DNA of 60,929 nucleotides from Candidatus Avelusimicrobium stercoris (lineage in GTDB: Bacteria > Elusimicrobiota > Elusimicrobia > Elusimicrobiales > Elusimicrobiaceae): contig DJFE01000036.1 in NCBI GenBank assembly GCA_002432025.1, forward strand, positions 1 through 60,929, in the 5' to 3' direction. Made by a program: the position numbers and the translations under genes. Below are positions 51,753 through 59,604 of this stretch, piece by piece. The number at the start of each line of letters is the position of its first letter. Position 1 is the first letter of the stretch. Under the pieces are notes generated by a model. The model saw only the letters and a list, made by a program, of their open reading frames with translations. It was not told the DNA's origin and ran no database searches.

Positions 51753-52586
51753 ATGGGAGAAATTGTCGTCATCGCCAACCAGAAAGGCGGGGTAGGTAAA
51801 ACCACTACTTCTATTAACCTTTCCTATGCGTTGGCTTGTTTGAACCAAAATGTGTTGCTCGTGGATTTTGACCCGCAAGGTAATGCCGGTTCCGGCTTGG
51901 GGGTAACGGTACAAGACGGCGATAAATCCGTATATCATCTGCTTACCAAAACCGCTACGTTTGAACAGGTGGTCCGCCAAACATCTAGTGAAATGCTGGA
52001 CGTTTTGCCCGCCTGTAAGGATTTGTCCGGGGCCGAGGTGGAACTGGTAAACGTGCGCGGACGCGAAAATATGCTCAAAGACGCGCTGGACCCCCTGCGC
52101 CAAATGTACGATTATATCATTATTGATTGTCCGCCCTCTTTGGGGCTTTTGACCTTAAACGCAATGATGGCGGCGGACAGCGTGATTACCCCGGTCCAAT
52201 GCGAATATTATGCCTTGGAAGGCTTGGCCCACTTTATGAACACCGTGGCCAAAATCAAACAATTTTTGCACCCCAAACTGAAAATGGACGGCGGGCTTTT
52301 AACGATGTACGACGCCCGTATGAACTTGTCCAAGCAGGTATTTGCCGAGGTTAGCCGCTACTTTGGCGACCAAGTGTATAAAACGCCTATTCCGCGCAAT
52401 ATCCGCTTGGCCGAAGCGCCCAGTTTCGGACAGTCTATTTTCAATTATGACCCGGCTTGCCGCGGGGCCAATGCGTATATCCAGTTGGCCATTGAATTTT
52501 TGGGCCGCCGCGGGGCGGATGTAAATGCATACAAAGATTTTAAAATGACGGGCGAACTCCCGGTGAATTACGATTTTGGAGGATGA
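51753..52586 (+). CDS. parA: Chromosome partitioning ATPase ParA (Soj)
   Basis: 277 residues. Deviant Walker A NQKGGVGKTTTSINL with the signature Lys, Walker A' LLVDFDPQGNAG, Walker B IIIDCPPSLG. It drives ParB-parS complexes apart. Shine-Dalgarno GGAGG and a TATAGT -10-like box precede it. It is followed by parB after one base. Confidence 0.97.
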   Translation: MGEIVVIANQKGGVGKTTTSINLSYALACLNQNVLLVDFDPQGNAGSGLGVTVQDGDKSVYHLLTKTATFEQVVRQTSSEMLDVLPACKDLSGAEVELVNVRGRENMLKDALDPLRQMYDYIIIDCPPSLGLLTLNAMMAADSVITPVQCEYYALEGLAHFMNTVAKIKQFLHPKLKMDGGLLTMYDARMNLSKQVFAEVSRYFGDQVYKTPIPRNIRLAEAPSFGQSIFNYDPACRGANAYIQLAIEFLGRRGADVNAYKDFKMTGELPVNYDFGG

Positions 52587-52587
52587 G

Positions 52588-53493
52588 ATGGTTAGACAGG
52601 CATTAGGTAAAGGTTTAGACGCTTTAATTAAACAAACGCAAGAAGTGGTAAATATGCCCACCAGCGAAGCCGCTGTGCAGGTGCAGCAAACCCCCGGGAT
52701 GAGTGTTACGCGCATTGATGTAAGCAAAATTGTTCCCAACCGTTTTCAGCCACGCCGTGTATTTAACGAGGAAAAACTCCAAGAGTTGGCCCAATCTATC
52801 AAAGAGCACGGCCTTACCCAGCCGATTGTGGTGGTGTACGATGCCGGACTTGATAAATATGAAATTGTAGTGGGGGAACGCCGCTTCCGCGCGACCCAGT
52901 TGGCCGGATTAAAGGAAATTGATGCTATTGTTCATAAACACTTGGGCGACCAAGAAATGTGTGCCTTGGCGTTAATTGAAAACATCCAGCGAGAGGACTT
53001 AAACCCTATTGAAACCGCCCTCGGCTACCGCAATTTGATGAGCAAATTCTATATCACGCAGACGGATTTGGCTTCCTATTGTGGCAAATCCAAGGCCGCT
53101 ATTTCCAACGCCTTGCGCTTGCTGGACTTGGAGCCCGAAATCCAACAGGCGTTGCAGGACGGCGCCATTTCCGAAGGGCACGGCCGCGCTTTACTGATGG
53201 TTACGGACCCGGCCAAGCGCGAAATGCTCTTCAAAAAAATGCACAACAGCAAAATGTCTGTTCGCCAAGCCGAAGATGCCGCCCGCGCGCTGATGTTCCC
53301 GGTTAAAAAGGCCGAAAAAGGCGCTAAACCCGTAGAAGTGGCCTCGTTTGAGAACGATTTGCAATCTGCGTTGGGGACCAAGGTGGAAGTGAAATACGGC
53401 AAGAATATGAAGAAAGGTACGCTCGTTATTCACTATAATTCCCTGGATGAACTGGATAATATTGCCAGCCGCCTTAAAACCAAAATGTTATAG
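52588..53493 (+). CDS. parB: Chromosome partitioning protein ParB (Spo0J)
   Basis: 301 residues. N-terminal MVRQALGKGLDALI (the ParA-stimulating peptide), CTPase domain (GERRFRATQLAG, ALIENIQREDLNPIE), helix-turn-helix (TQTDLASYCGKSKAAISNAL), and a C-terminal dimer domain. I use the ATG at 52588: GGAGG lies inside the parA stop region; a TTG four codons earlier overlaps that site. Its stop codon abuts the first family A repeat. Confidence 0.97.
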   Translation: MVRQALGKGLDALIKQTQEVVNMPTSEAAVQVQQTPGMSVTRIDVSKIVPNRFQPRRVFNEEKLQELAQSIKEHGLTQPIVVVYDAGLDKYEIVVGERRFRATQLAGLKEIDAIVHKHLGDQEMCALALIENIQREDLNPIETALGYRNLMSKFYITQTDLASYCGKSKAAISNALRLLDLEPEIQQALQDGAISEGHGRALLMVTDPAKREMLFKKMHNSKMSVRQAEDAARALMFPVKKAEKGAKPVEVASFENDLQSALGTKVEVKYGKNMKKGTLVIHYNSLDELDNIASRLKTKML

Positions 53494-53671
53494 TCCTAGC
53501 GGACGGCGACTCTATGCGCTGGGTAGCGATTAGTTGAGCCACATTGTTTTTGCAAGGGTGCACTCTAACGAAACGGCACGCTGCGCGCCGCGTCCTGCGG
53601 ACGGCGACTCTATGCGCTGGGGAGCGATTAGTTGAGCCACACTGTTTTTGTAATGGCGCGCTCTTATGAAC
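53493..53671 (+). repeat. Two tandem copies of repeat family A
   Basis: Units 53493-53574 and 53592-53671 share CGGACGGCGACTCTATGCGC, GGGAGCGATTAGTTGAGCC (or GGTAGCG), ACA(C/T)TGTTTTTG and (CACTCTAACGAAAC or CGCTCTTATGAAC). They match the 37785-37973 units in layout. The outer GTCCTGCGGAC is itself a short palindrome. Confidence 0.78.
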
Positions 53672-53734
53672 GGACACGCTATTTGTGAGGGCGCAGTTTG
53701 GTAAAACAGTATATAGGCTAATTCCTTGATGATT

Positions 53735-53764
53735 AGAGCAACACTTTTTAGTGTTGCTCTTTTA
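53735..53764 (+). terminator. Terminator downstream of parB
   Basis: AGAGCAACACT and AGTGTTGCTCT form an 11-pair stem around TTTT, then TTTTA. It is 240 bases after parB because the repeats lie in between. Confidence 0.85.
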
Positions 53765-53795
53765 ACTTGTCCTTAACGGTCTTTGGCTGTTTGCT

Positions 53796-53882
53796 GTCAT
53801 CCTGGAAAGTAGTAGTCCAGGATCTGTTGTTATTCAAAAAGAGGAAAACGACAGATACTGGACAGCAACCTTCCAGTATGAC
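53796..53882. repeat. GTCAT...ATGAC palindromic repeat (family B), two head-to-head copies
   Basis: GTCATCCTGGAAAG at the left and the reverse complement of GTCATACTGGAAGG at the right enclose a long dyad. The right half (53838-53882) is the inverted, nearly identical copy of 37995-38039. Confidence 0.78.
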
Positions 53883-54093
53883 CTTTTAGATAACAACAAT
53901 CACTACCCAAGTTGTAGATCCTGAAAATCCTGCGGACCTCTAATTTAATAACGGCGATATTTCACAGTGTTTTATACGATATCGTTATAATTGGGTTATT
54001 TTTTAAAAAAATACTTAAAATATAGGTATAATTTTTAAAATCAAGCGTAATAAAGCGTTTGCAAACAAGGGGTAATTCGGATATCCCGCTTTA
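53883..54093. other. AT-rich gap, no gene seen
   Basis: About 210 bases. It contains TATAAT-like boxes on the plus strand (near 53980 and 54024) but no ORF or structured RNA that I can support. A partial family B tail (GTAGATCCTGAAA) is at its left end. Confidence 0.5.
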
Positions 54094-54131
54094 TAAAAAC
54101 AGGGCAATCCATAAAAACTGGATTGCCCTGT
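54094..54131 (-). terminator. Terminator of the mgtC-aminotransferase unit
   Basis: ACAGGGCAATCCA and TGGATTGCCCTGT form a 13-pair stem; TTTTTATAA follows on the minus strand, 41 bases past the aminotransferase stop. Confidence 0.88.
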
Positions 54132-54171
54132 AAAGTTTTTAGCGCACGCCACGCTACCCTAAAACATCCGT

Positions 54172-55311
54172 TTAAATAGTGGCGTCTTTTTCGTAAAACG
54201 CGCGAATCGTTTCGCACACGCGGCGTACTTGTTCTTCGGTAATTTCCGGGAACATCGGGATAGAGAGTACCTCTTTGGCCGCTTTTTCGGCTTCCGGGTA
54301 GTCCTCGGCCTTAAAACCGCGGTTCTTGTAGGCCGGCTGTTTATAAAGCGGAACCGGATAATATACCGCGCAGCCAATATTGTTGGCCTTTAAATATGCT
54401 TGCAGTTCATCGCGTTTTTCCGCGCGGATGGTGTAAACATAGTAAGATTGCGCATATCCGGCAGGCGGAGTGGGGGGAAGCACCACCGGCACGCCCTCTA
54501 ATCCTTCGGCATACCAAGCAGCGGCCTTGCGGCGTTTTTCGGTCCACTCTTCCAAGTGCGGCAGTTTCACGCGTAAAATAGCGGCTTGAATTTCGTCCAT
54601 ACGCAAGGTGGAGCCTTCCAAGTCGTATTCGTAGGCTTTGTCCTTGGCGCGGCCGCTGTGGCGCAGGGAGCGGCAGCGGTCGGCGATTTCGTCGTCGTTG
54701 GTGGTAACGCATCCCGCGTCGCCGCAAGCGCCGAGGTTTTTGCTCGGGTAGAAACTAAAACAACCCGCATCGCCAATGCCGCCAACCTTCACGCCGTCGG
54801 CCATAGCCAAATGGGCTTGCGCGCAGTCTTCAATTACCTTTAAACCGTGTTCATTGGCCAAGTGCATAATAGCGTCCATATTGGCCGGATAGCCGTAGAG
54901 GTGTACGGGCAAAATGGCCTTGGTTTTTTTAGTGATTTTGCGCTCCACATCTTGTACATCAATGTTATAGGTGCGCGGATCAATATCGGCGAAGACAAAC
55001 TTGGCCCCCGTCAAACTGACGGAAGAAGTGGTGGCAATAAAGGTAAACGGAGTGGTGATTACTTCGTCCCCGGGGCCCACGCCCGCTGCGGCCAGGGCGA
55101 TTTGGATGGCGCTAGCGCCAGACGAGCAGGTAATGCAATGTTTCACGCCGATGAGGTCGGCAAATTCTTCTTCAAATTTTTCAGTTTGCGGACCCAAAAG
55201 CCAATGCATAGAGTTCAGGGCTTCCATAGCCGCGGCATTAATTTCCTGCTTCAAACTGTCGTGCTGTTCCTTTAAGTTAAACAGCGGAATCGGTTTTAAT
55301 TCGTCCGTCAT
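54172..55311 (-). CDS. DegT/DnrJ/EryC1/StrS family sugar aminotransferase
   Basis: 379 residues, PLP-dependent. It puts an amino group on a nucleotide-bound keto sugar for LPS or glycan synthesis. PLP Lys191 lies in FSFYPSKNLGACGDAG, with EDCAQAH and TTPFTFIATTSSV as further signatures. Exact substrate unknown. AGGAGA precedes the ATG. It lies 18 bases after the MgtC-like gene and is probably co-transcribed with it. Confidence 0.92.
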   Translation of the reverse strand: MTDELKPIPLFNLKEQHDSLKQEINAAAMEALNSMHWLLGPQTEKFEEEFADLIGVKHCITCSSGASAIQIALAAAGVGPGDEVITTPFTFIATTSSVSLTGAKFVFADIDPRTYNIDVQDVERKITKKTKAILPVHLYGYPANMDAIMHLANEHGLKVIEDCAQAHLAMADGVKVGGIGDAGCFSFYPSKNLGACGDAGCVTTNDDEIADRCRSLRHSGRAKDKAYEYDLEGSTLRMDEIQAAILRVKLPHLEEWTEKRRKAAAWYAEGLEGVPVVLPPTPPAGYAQSYYVYTIRAEKRDELQAYLKANNIGCAVYYPVPLYKQPAYKNRGFKAEDYPEAEKAAKEVLSIPMFPEITEEQVRRVCETIRAFYEKDATI

Positions 55312-55329
55312 AGATTTAACTATCTCCTG

Positions 55330-55959
55330 TTATTTGTATAAAGTATGTACTTCGGGCATTTCCAAAAGGTCTTTGGTGATGTTTTGAAAGTCGTGCCCGG
55401 TAAAAGTGGCCACCAAACTGACGTGAAAGCGGTTGTCCTGTTTGGTAACTTCGTTTTTTAAAATGGTTACTTGGTGCGCTTCAATTTTTTTGATGATTTT
55501 GTTTACGGCGTTCCACGTGGGGTCGCAAACAATGTAAACGGTATCGTAATGTTTAACGAGTTCCACCAGTTTAAGCGTTTTGCGCACGCCCAGTTGCACC
55601 AGTAAAATGGACACCGCCGACAGCGAAGCCCAAAAATACTGTCCATATCCCACCGCCATACCGATAGCGGCCACCAGCCAAACGCCTGCGGCGGTGGTTA
55701 AGCCGGAAATTTTGTTTCCGTCGCGCCAAATGGATCCGGCGCCCAAAAAACCCACGCCCGTTACCACTTGCGCGGCAATACGGCCCGGGTCGCCGCCCTG
55801 TTGGCCCATATATTCAGATAAAATCGTAAAAAGCATTGCGCCCAAGCAAATCAGGCAGTTGGTGGCAAAGCCGGCGGGCTTGTCGTGGTATTGGCGTTCC
55901 ATACCCAGCACGCCGCCCAAGACAAGGGATAAAAATACTTTTATGAAAATATCGTCCAT
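55330..55959 (-). CDS. MgtC/SapB family membrane protein
   Basis: 209 residues. An N-terminal domain of about four or five TM helices carries the family motif LVLGGVLGMERQYHDKPAG and VGFLGAGSIWRDG, then a soluble ACT-like C-terminal domain (about 130-209). MgtC relatives help at low magnesium or modulate membrane transport. The start at 55959 (MDDIFIKVF) is supported by a -10 TATGAT ending 6 bases before; a longer reading adds 16 unrelated residues. Confidence 0.88.
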   Translation of the reverse strand: MDDIFIKVFLSLVLGGVLGMERQYHDKPAGFATNCLICLGAMLFTILSEYMGQQGGDPGRIAAQVVTGVGFLGAGSIWRDGNKISGLTTAAGVWLVAAIGMAVGYGQYFWASLSAVSILLVQLGVRKTLKLVELVKHYDTVYIVCDPTWNAVNKIIKKIEAHQVTILKNEVTKQDNRFHVSLVATFTGHDFQNITKDLLEMPEVHTLYK

Positions 55960-55965
55960 ATTCTT

Positions 55966-55971
55966 ATCATA
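55966..55971 (-). promoter_or_regulatory. -10 box implying a leaderless mgtC-like mRNA
   Basis: TATGAT on the minus strand, 6 bases before the ATG, with TTTACT at 18 bases upstream as -35. Confidence 0.5.
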
Positions 55972-56011
55972 CAATACCCGGGGTAAAAAAGTAAATAACC
56001 CGGGCACAAAT

Positions 56012-56046
56012 AAAAAGCCCCGCCGTTTTGCGCGGCGGGGCTTTTT
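56012..56046. terminator. Terminator of the outer-membrane protein gene
   Basis: AAAAGCCCCGCCG and CGGCGGGGCTTTTT pair around TTTTGCG. T/A tracts on both sides; it lies 13 bases past the stop of the gene on the right. Confidence 0.9.
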
Positions 56047-56058
56047 AAAACAATTCTA

Positions 56059-56697
56059 TTAGAAACGCCAGCCCAGTTTGAGCATTACGTTCATATAGTG
56101 GATGCGGCTTTTGCCAAAGGCATCTTTAAAGTCGCTGTCGGCTTCTACCAAGTAGTAGCGGCCTTCTACGCCGAAAATGGTGGAGTCGTCAATGTCAAAT
56201 TCCAAGCCTAAACCAACCATTTGCGCCAAGTCGGTACTGCTGGTGGTCAAGTGGGAACCGTCATCAAATTTCTGGCGGGCAAACATATGGCCCACACCCG
56301 CGCCGAAGGGGATGTACAAGCGGGTGGCTTGGGAGGGGAAGAACGTTACGCGGCCCGTAACAAGCCCGGTAGCGATACCCGTGCGGTAGTAAGAATCCAT
56401 ACCGCGGGAGGTAAATGTATCGCCGTCGCCCAGTTGGGCATAGTTGGCGTCCAAACCCAAGGAGAAGAAGGACATAATATTACGGGTGAAGCCGATACCA
56501 GCGGTCCAGCCCGTGGTACCCAAGTCAACTTCTTGCCCTTTGTGGGTCCAACTGTCTTGGGGTAATACCATACCGCCGTATAATTCTACGCGGGTGGTGT
56601 TTTTGCGCAAACCGTATTCTTGCAAGCCGTAATAGTCCTGCGCAAACACCACAGGGGCGGCTACGAATAAGGCGCATAATAAAAGCAGTTTTTTCAT
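56059..56697 (-). CDS. Outer-membrane beta-barrel protein, porin-like small family
   Basis: 212 residues. Signal peptide of about 19 residues (MKKLLLLCALFVAAPVVFA), then alternating strands with aromatic ends and a C-terminal Phe (KLGWRF), the outer-membrane insertion signature. The GYRYYLVEAD-like and GFTRNIMSFFSLGLDANYA strands fit an 8-stranded barrel. Function unknown. A single-gene unit with AAGGAG and a TATAAT-like box upstream. Confidence 0.85.
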   Translation of the reverse strand: MKKLLLLCALFVAAPVVFAQDYYGLQEYGLRKNTTRVELYGGMVLPQDSWTHKGQEVDLGTTGWTAGIGFTRNIMSFFSLGLDANYAQLGDGDTFTSRGMDSYYRTGIATGLVTGRVTFFPSQATRLYIPFGAGVGHMFARQKFDDGSHLTTSSTDLAQMVGLGLEFDIDDSTIFGVEGRYYLVEADSDFKDAFGKSRIHYMNVMLKLGWRF

Positions 56698-56739
56698 AAA
56701 GCTCCTTATAAAAGATAAGATAATTATATTGTAAAAATT

Positions 56740-57327
56740 TTATAACCCTTTTACAATGTGAATTTGATTTTCCACACGGGTAAAAGTGCCGTCCGTATTG
56801 TCCTGCACTACTTTATCCCATTGGCCGCGGGCGCGCAAAATCTGCTCGGCAATGTCGCGCACCGCCGCATCTCCGCCGTGGCGGGGGGAGGTGTATAGGG
56901 CTAACTTTTTGGCTTCGGGTACGCTGTTGGCTACGGCCAGCGGCAGCCCCACGCGCGACATCATCCCCAGGTCAATGAGGTCATCGCCAATAAAGGCGGT
57001 TTCTTCGGGGCTGATATTAAAATGCTTTTGCAAATAGTCCAAGGCTTTGTGCTTTACAGCGGTATTGTAAAAGAGATATTTCATCCCCAGCAGTTTCGCC
57101 CACCAGGCAAGCGTATCGCTGGACCCGCGCGAGACGATACCCGTCTCCACGCCGCAATAGGTTAAATACATTAACCCCATACCGTCTAACGATTCAAAAT
57201 GCTTGATTTCGCGCGTAATGCCGTCTTCGCCTGTAAAAAAACTTAATTGGCTGTTGGTCATTACGCCGTCCACATCCGTAAGCAGCAGTTTTAATTTTTT
57301 GGCTTTTTGTATAAAAAGGTCGTTCAT
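56740..57327 (-). CDS. kdsC: KDO 8-phosphate phosphatase (HAD family)
   Basis: 195 residues. It removes phosphate from KDO-8-P in LPS core synthesis. HAD nucleophile LLTDVDGVMT (Asp18, Asp20), VSRGSS as motif II, GDDLIDLGMM as motif IV. No cap domain, as in KdsC. The terminal TRVENQIHIV tail is longer than minimal. -10 TATAAT ends 6 bases before its ATG. Divergent from the CsgG-like gene. Confidence 0.9.
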   Translation of the reverse strand: MNDLFIQKAKKLKLLLTDVDGVMTNSQLSFFTGEDGITREIKHFESLDGMGLMYLTYCGVETGIVSRGSSDTLAWWAKLLGMKYLFYNTAVKHKALDYLQKHFNISPEETAFIGDDLIDLGMMSRVGLPLAVANSVPEAKKLALYTSPRHGGDAAVRDIAEQILRARGQWDKVVQDNTDGTFTRVENQIHIVKGL

Positions 57328-57333
57328 ATCATT

Positions 57334-57339
57334 ATTATA
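57334..57339 (-). promoter_or_regulatory. -10 box implying a leaderless kdsC mRNA
   Basis: Perfect TATAAT on the minus strand, 6 bases before the ATG. Confidence 0.6.
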
Positions 57340-57363
57340 CCTTTTCCATAGGGCGAAAAATTA

Positions 57364-57369
57364 TATAAT
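57364..57369 (+). promoter_or_regulatory. -10 box implying a leaderless CsgG-like mRNA
   Basis: Perfect TATAAT ends 6 bases before the ATG at 57376. It is back to back with the kdsC -10 box. Confidence 0.6.
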
Positions 57370-57375
57370 AAATTT

Positions 57376-58056
57376 ATGAGAAAGTTCTTAACTCTGGCAC
57401 TGGCAAGTTGTTTGCTCGCTTGCGGCTGTACGCCCAAAACGGTTATCAGCAAAACATACGATTTTAACCAAATGGACCGTATCGGCATAATGGCGTTTAC
57501 AAATACGCGGCCTGCGTTGCAGGGCGTGGAAAATTTATTTGCCAAATATTTAATCAGCGCCGGATTTAAGGTAGTGGAGCGCGCCCAACTGGAAAGCGTA
57601 CTTAAAGAACATAACATTTCGGTCTCGGGGTATTTGTCGCCCGAAACCACGCGCGAGATAGGCAAAATTTTAGGTGTAGATGTGTTGCTTATCGGCGAGG
57701 TGAGTTCTTATTCGCCCGCCCGCACGGAACTGACGCTAACCAGCACCCGCCGCACGGAATCCCGCCCGGTTTACACGCAGGACGTAATGCAACTGCCCGA
57801 CGGCACTTATGTGGGATATACGCGCAACGTGGGTACGCAGTACACGCACTCTACGGATGTCCGCCCGACGGAATACACCATTAATGCGCGGGTGGGCATT
57901 ATTGCCAAACTGGTGGATGTGGAAACGGCTGAAATCGTGTGGATTGGTTCAGCCGACGAATCCAGTTCCAGCGCGTTGGACGCGGCGGATTATATCGCGC
58001 GCGTGCTAGTAAAGAGTTTTAGCAAGGAACTGGCCAAAATCCAGGAGGGCAAATGA
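57376..58056 (+). CDS. CsgG-like lipoprotein
   Basis: 226 residues. Signal peptide with a lipobox-like LLACGC end (lipidated Cys at 16 or 18). The body has IGIMAFTN, LFAKYLISAGFKVVERAQLE, LLIGEVSSY, and VDVETAEIVWIGSAD, the pattern of the CsgG/HfaB secretion-lipoprotein fold. A role as secretion pore is not shown; many CsgG-fold lipoproteins have unknown function. Overlaps the next gene by 4 bases. Confidence 0.78.
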   Translation: MRKFLTLALASCLLACGCTPKTVISKTYDFNQMDRIGIMAFTNTRPALQGVENLFAKYLISAGFKVVERAQLESVLKEHNISVSGYLSPETTREIGKILGVDVLLIGEVSSYSPARTELTLTSTRRTESRPVYTQDVMQLPDGTYVGYTRNVGTQYTHSTDVRPTEYTINARVGIIAKLVDVETAEIVWIGSADESSSSALDAADYIARVLVKSFSKELAKIQEGK

Positions 58057-58304
58057 GCCGTTTTGAGTCGTCTTTGGCTGAACAATCGGCCATTTGGGTA
58101 TTAAAGGCGTTTTTTATGGGTGTAAAAACGCTGTTCGTTTTAGCGGCGCTGACGGTGGGCGCCTTGGTGGCGGGGCAAAGTTCCGTGGCTCCCGTCAGCG
58201 TGCATTTGCTGACGTCCTACGGGATGGAATATGCTGTTTCCACCTTTAAACCGTACCGTCGTTGGTTCCCGGAACCATATTTAATAGAGTTAGAAACTAA
58301 ATAA
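58053..58304 (+). CDS. Small single-pass membrane protein, unknown
   Basis: 83 residues. One strong TM helix (about 25-41, KTLFVLAALTVGALVAG), Pro-rich aromatic C-terminal tail (YRRWFPEPYLIELE). It overlaps the CsgG-like gene by 4 bases (ATGA) and is therefore translationally coupled to it, which suggests a joint function. No family recognised. Confidence 0.7.
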   Translation: MSRFESSLAEQSAIWVLKAFFMGVKTLFVLAALTVGALVAGQSSVAPVSVHLLTSYGMEYAVSTFKPYRRWFPEPYLIELETK

Positions 58305-58314
58305 GAGGACTTAT

Positions 58315-59604
58315 ATGTTAGACATTAAATATATCGTTGCTCATCCCGATGAAGTTAAAAAACGCCTGTCGCTGCGCAAGCCGGAACTGGCCGCGCAAAT
58401 TGACGGCGTACTTACCAAATATTCCGCTTACAAAACCGTTTTAGCCCGCGTGGAGGAACTGCGCGCCAAACGCAACGAAATGTCTAAATCTATCGGCAAG
58501 ATTAAAAAGGAACAAGGCGACGAAGCCGCCAAGGAAGCAATGGCCGAAGTGGGTAAGTTGAAGGAAGAAATGGCCGTAAAGGAAGCCGAACTGGACCCGC
58601 TTAAAAAAGAAATTAACGATTTGCTTTTGAGCATACCGAACTTGCCGAACGAAAAGATTCCGGTGGGCGTGAGCGATGCGGACAACCCGGAATATTTGCC
58701 TTGCACGATTCCGCTGCCTAAATTTGATTTTAAACCGCTGGACCACCAAGCGGTGGGCGAAAAGTTGGGCATTTTGGACTTTGAAGCCGCCGCGGCCCTT
58801 TCCGGCAGCCGCTTTGCCTTGTTCAAGGGCGACGGCGCCCGCTTGGAACGCGCCATTATCGCGTTTATGCTGGATATGCACGCCAAAAAGGGCTATACCG
58901 AAATTTTGCCCCCGGTCGTGGTGAACGAAGATATTTTGATTGGTACGGGCCAGTTGCCCAAATTCCGCGAGGATATGTATGAACTGGTGGGCGAGCCGAA
59001 ACAATTTTTGATTTCCACCGCCGAGATTCCGCTGACGAACCTGAATCGCATCCGCGTAATCCCCGAGGCGGAACTTCCCGTTAAATTAACGGCGTATTCC
59101 CCGTGCTTCCGCAAGGAATCCGGCACTTATGGTAAAGACACCCGCGGCTTAATCCGCAACCACCAATTTGATAAAGTGGAACTCGTAATGCTCTCCCACC
59201 CGGAACACTCCTACCAAATGTTGGAGATTATGGTTTCCGACGCGCAAGAAGTGCTTAAAGAGTTGGGCTTGCCGTACCACGTGGTGGAACTTTGCAGCGG
59301 CGATATTGGCTTCTCTTCCGCCAAGACGTACGATATTGAAGTTTGGATGCCGAGCGAAAACCGCTTCCGCGAAATTTCCTCCTGCTCCAACTGCTTGGAC
59401 TTCCAGGCCCGCCGTATGGGCTTGCGCTTCAAAAACGCCCAAGGCAAGTTGGAATACGTCCACACCCTTAACGGCAGCGGTTTGGCCGTAGGCCGCACCT
59501 TTGCCGCTATCTTGGAAAACTTCCAGCAGGCGGACGGCTCCGTGATTATTCCGCAGGCCTTGCGCCCGTACTTCGGCAAAGACAAGATTGAGGCCAAGAA
59601 GTAA
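58315..59604 (+). CDS. serS: Seryl-tRNA synthetase
   Basis: 429 residues, class II. The N-terminal long coiled-coil arm (about 30-100) reads tRNA-Ser. Motif 2 FRKESGTYGKDTRGLIR and motif 3 GSGLAVGRTFAAILENFQ are intact. AGAGGA gives the ribosome site. It is followed directly by the TPR protein gene, with 1-base overlap. Confidence 0.98.
   Translation: MLDIKYIVAHPDEVKKRLSLRKPELAAQIDGVLTKYSAYKTVLARVEELRAKRNEMSKSIGKIKKEQGDEAAKEAMAEVGKLKEEMAVKEAELDPLKKEINDLLLSIPNLPNEKIPVGVSDADNPEYLPCTIPLPKFDFKPLDHQAVGEKLGILDFEAAAALSGSRFALFKGDGARLERAIIAFMLDMHAKKGYTEILPPVVVNEDILIGTGQLPKFREDMYELVGEPKQFLISTAEIPLTNLNRIRVIPEAELPVKLTAYSPCFRKESGTYGKDTRGLIRNHQFDKVELVMLSHPEHSYQMLEIMVSDAQEVLKELGLPYHVVELCSGDIGFSSAKTYDIEVWMPSENRFREISSCSNCLDFQARRMGLRFKNAQGKLEYVHTLNGSGLAVGRTFAAILENFQQADGSVIIPQALRPYFGKDKIEAKK

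Noticed and set aside
53493..53671. Tandem repeats considered as a CRISPR array
   Set aside because: Only two units, about 80 bases each, with related sequence throughout, no unique spacers and no cas genes.
53474..53677. A 67-codon minus-strand frame across the family A repeats after parB
   Set aside because: It repeats itself because the DNA is repeated; no start signal and no protein-like composition.
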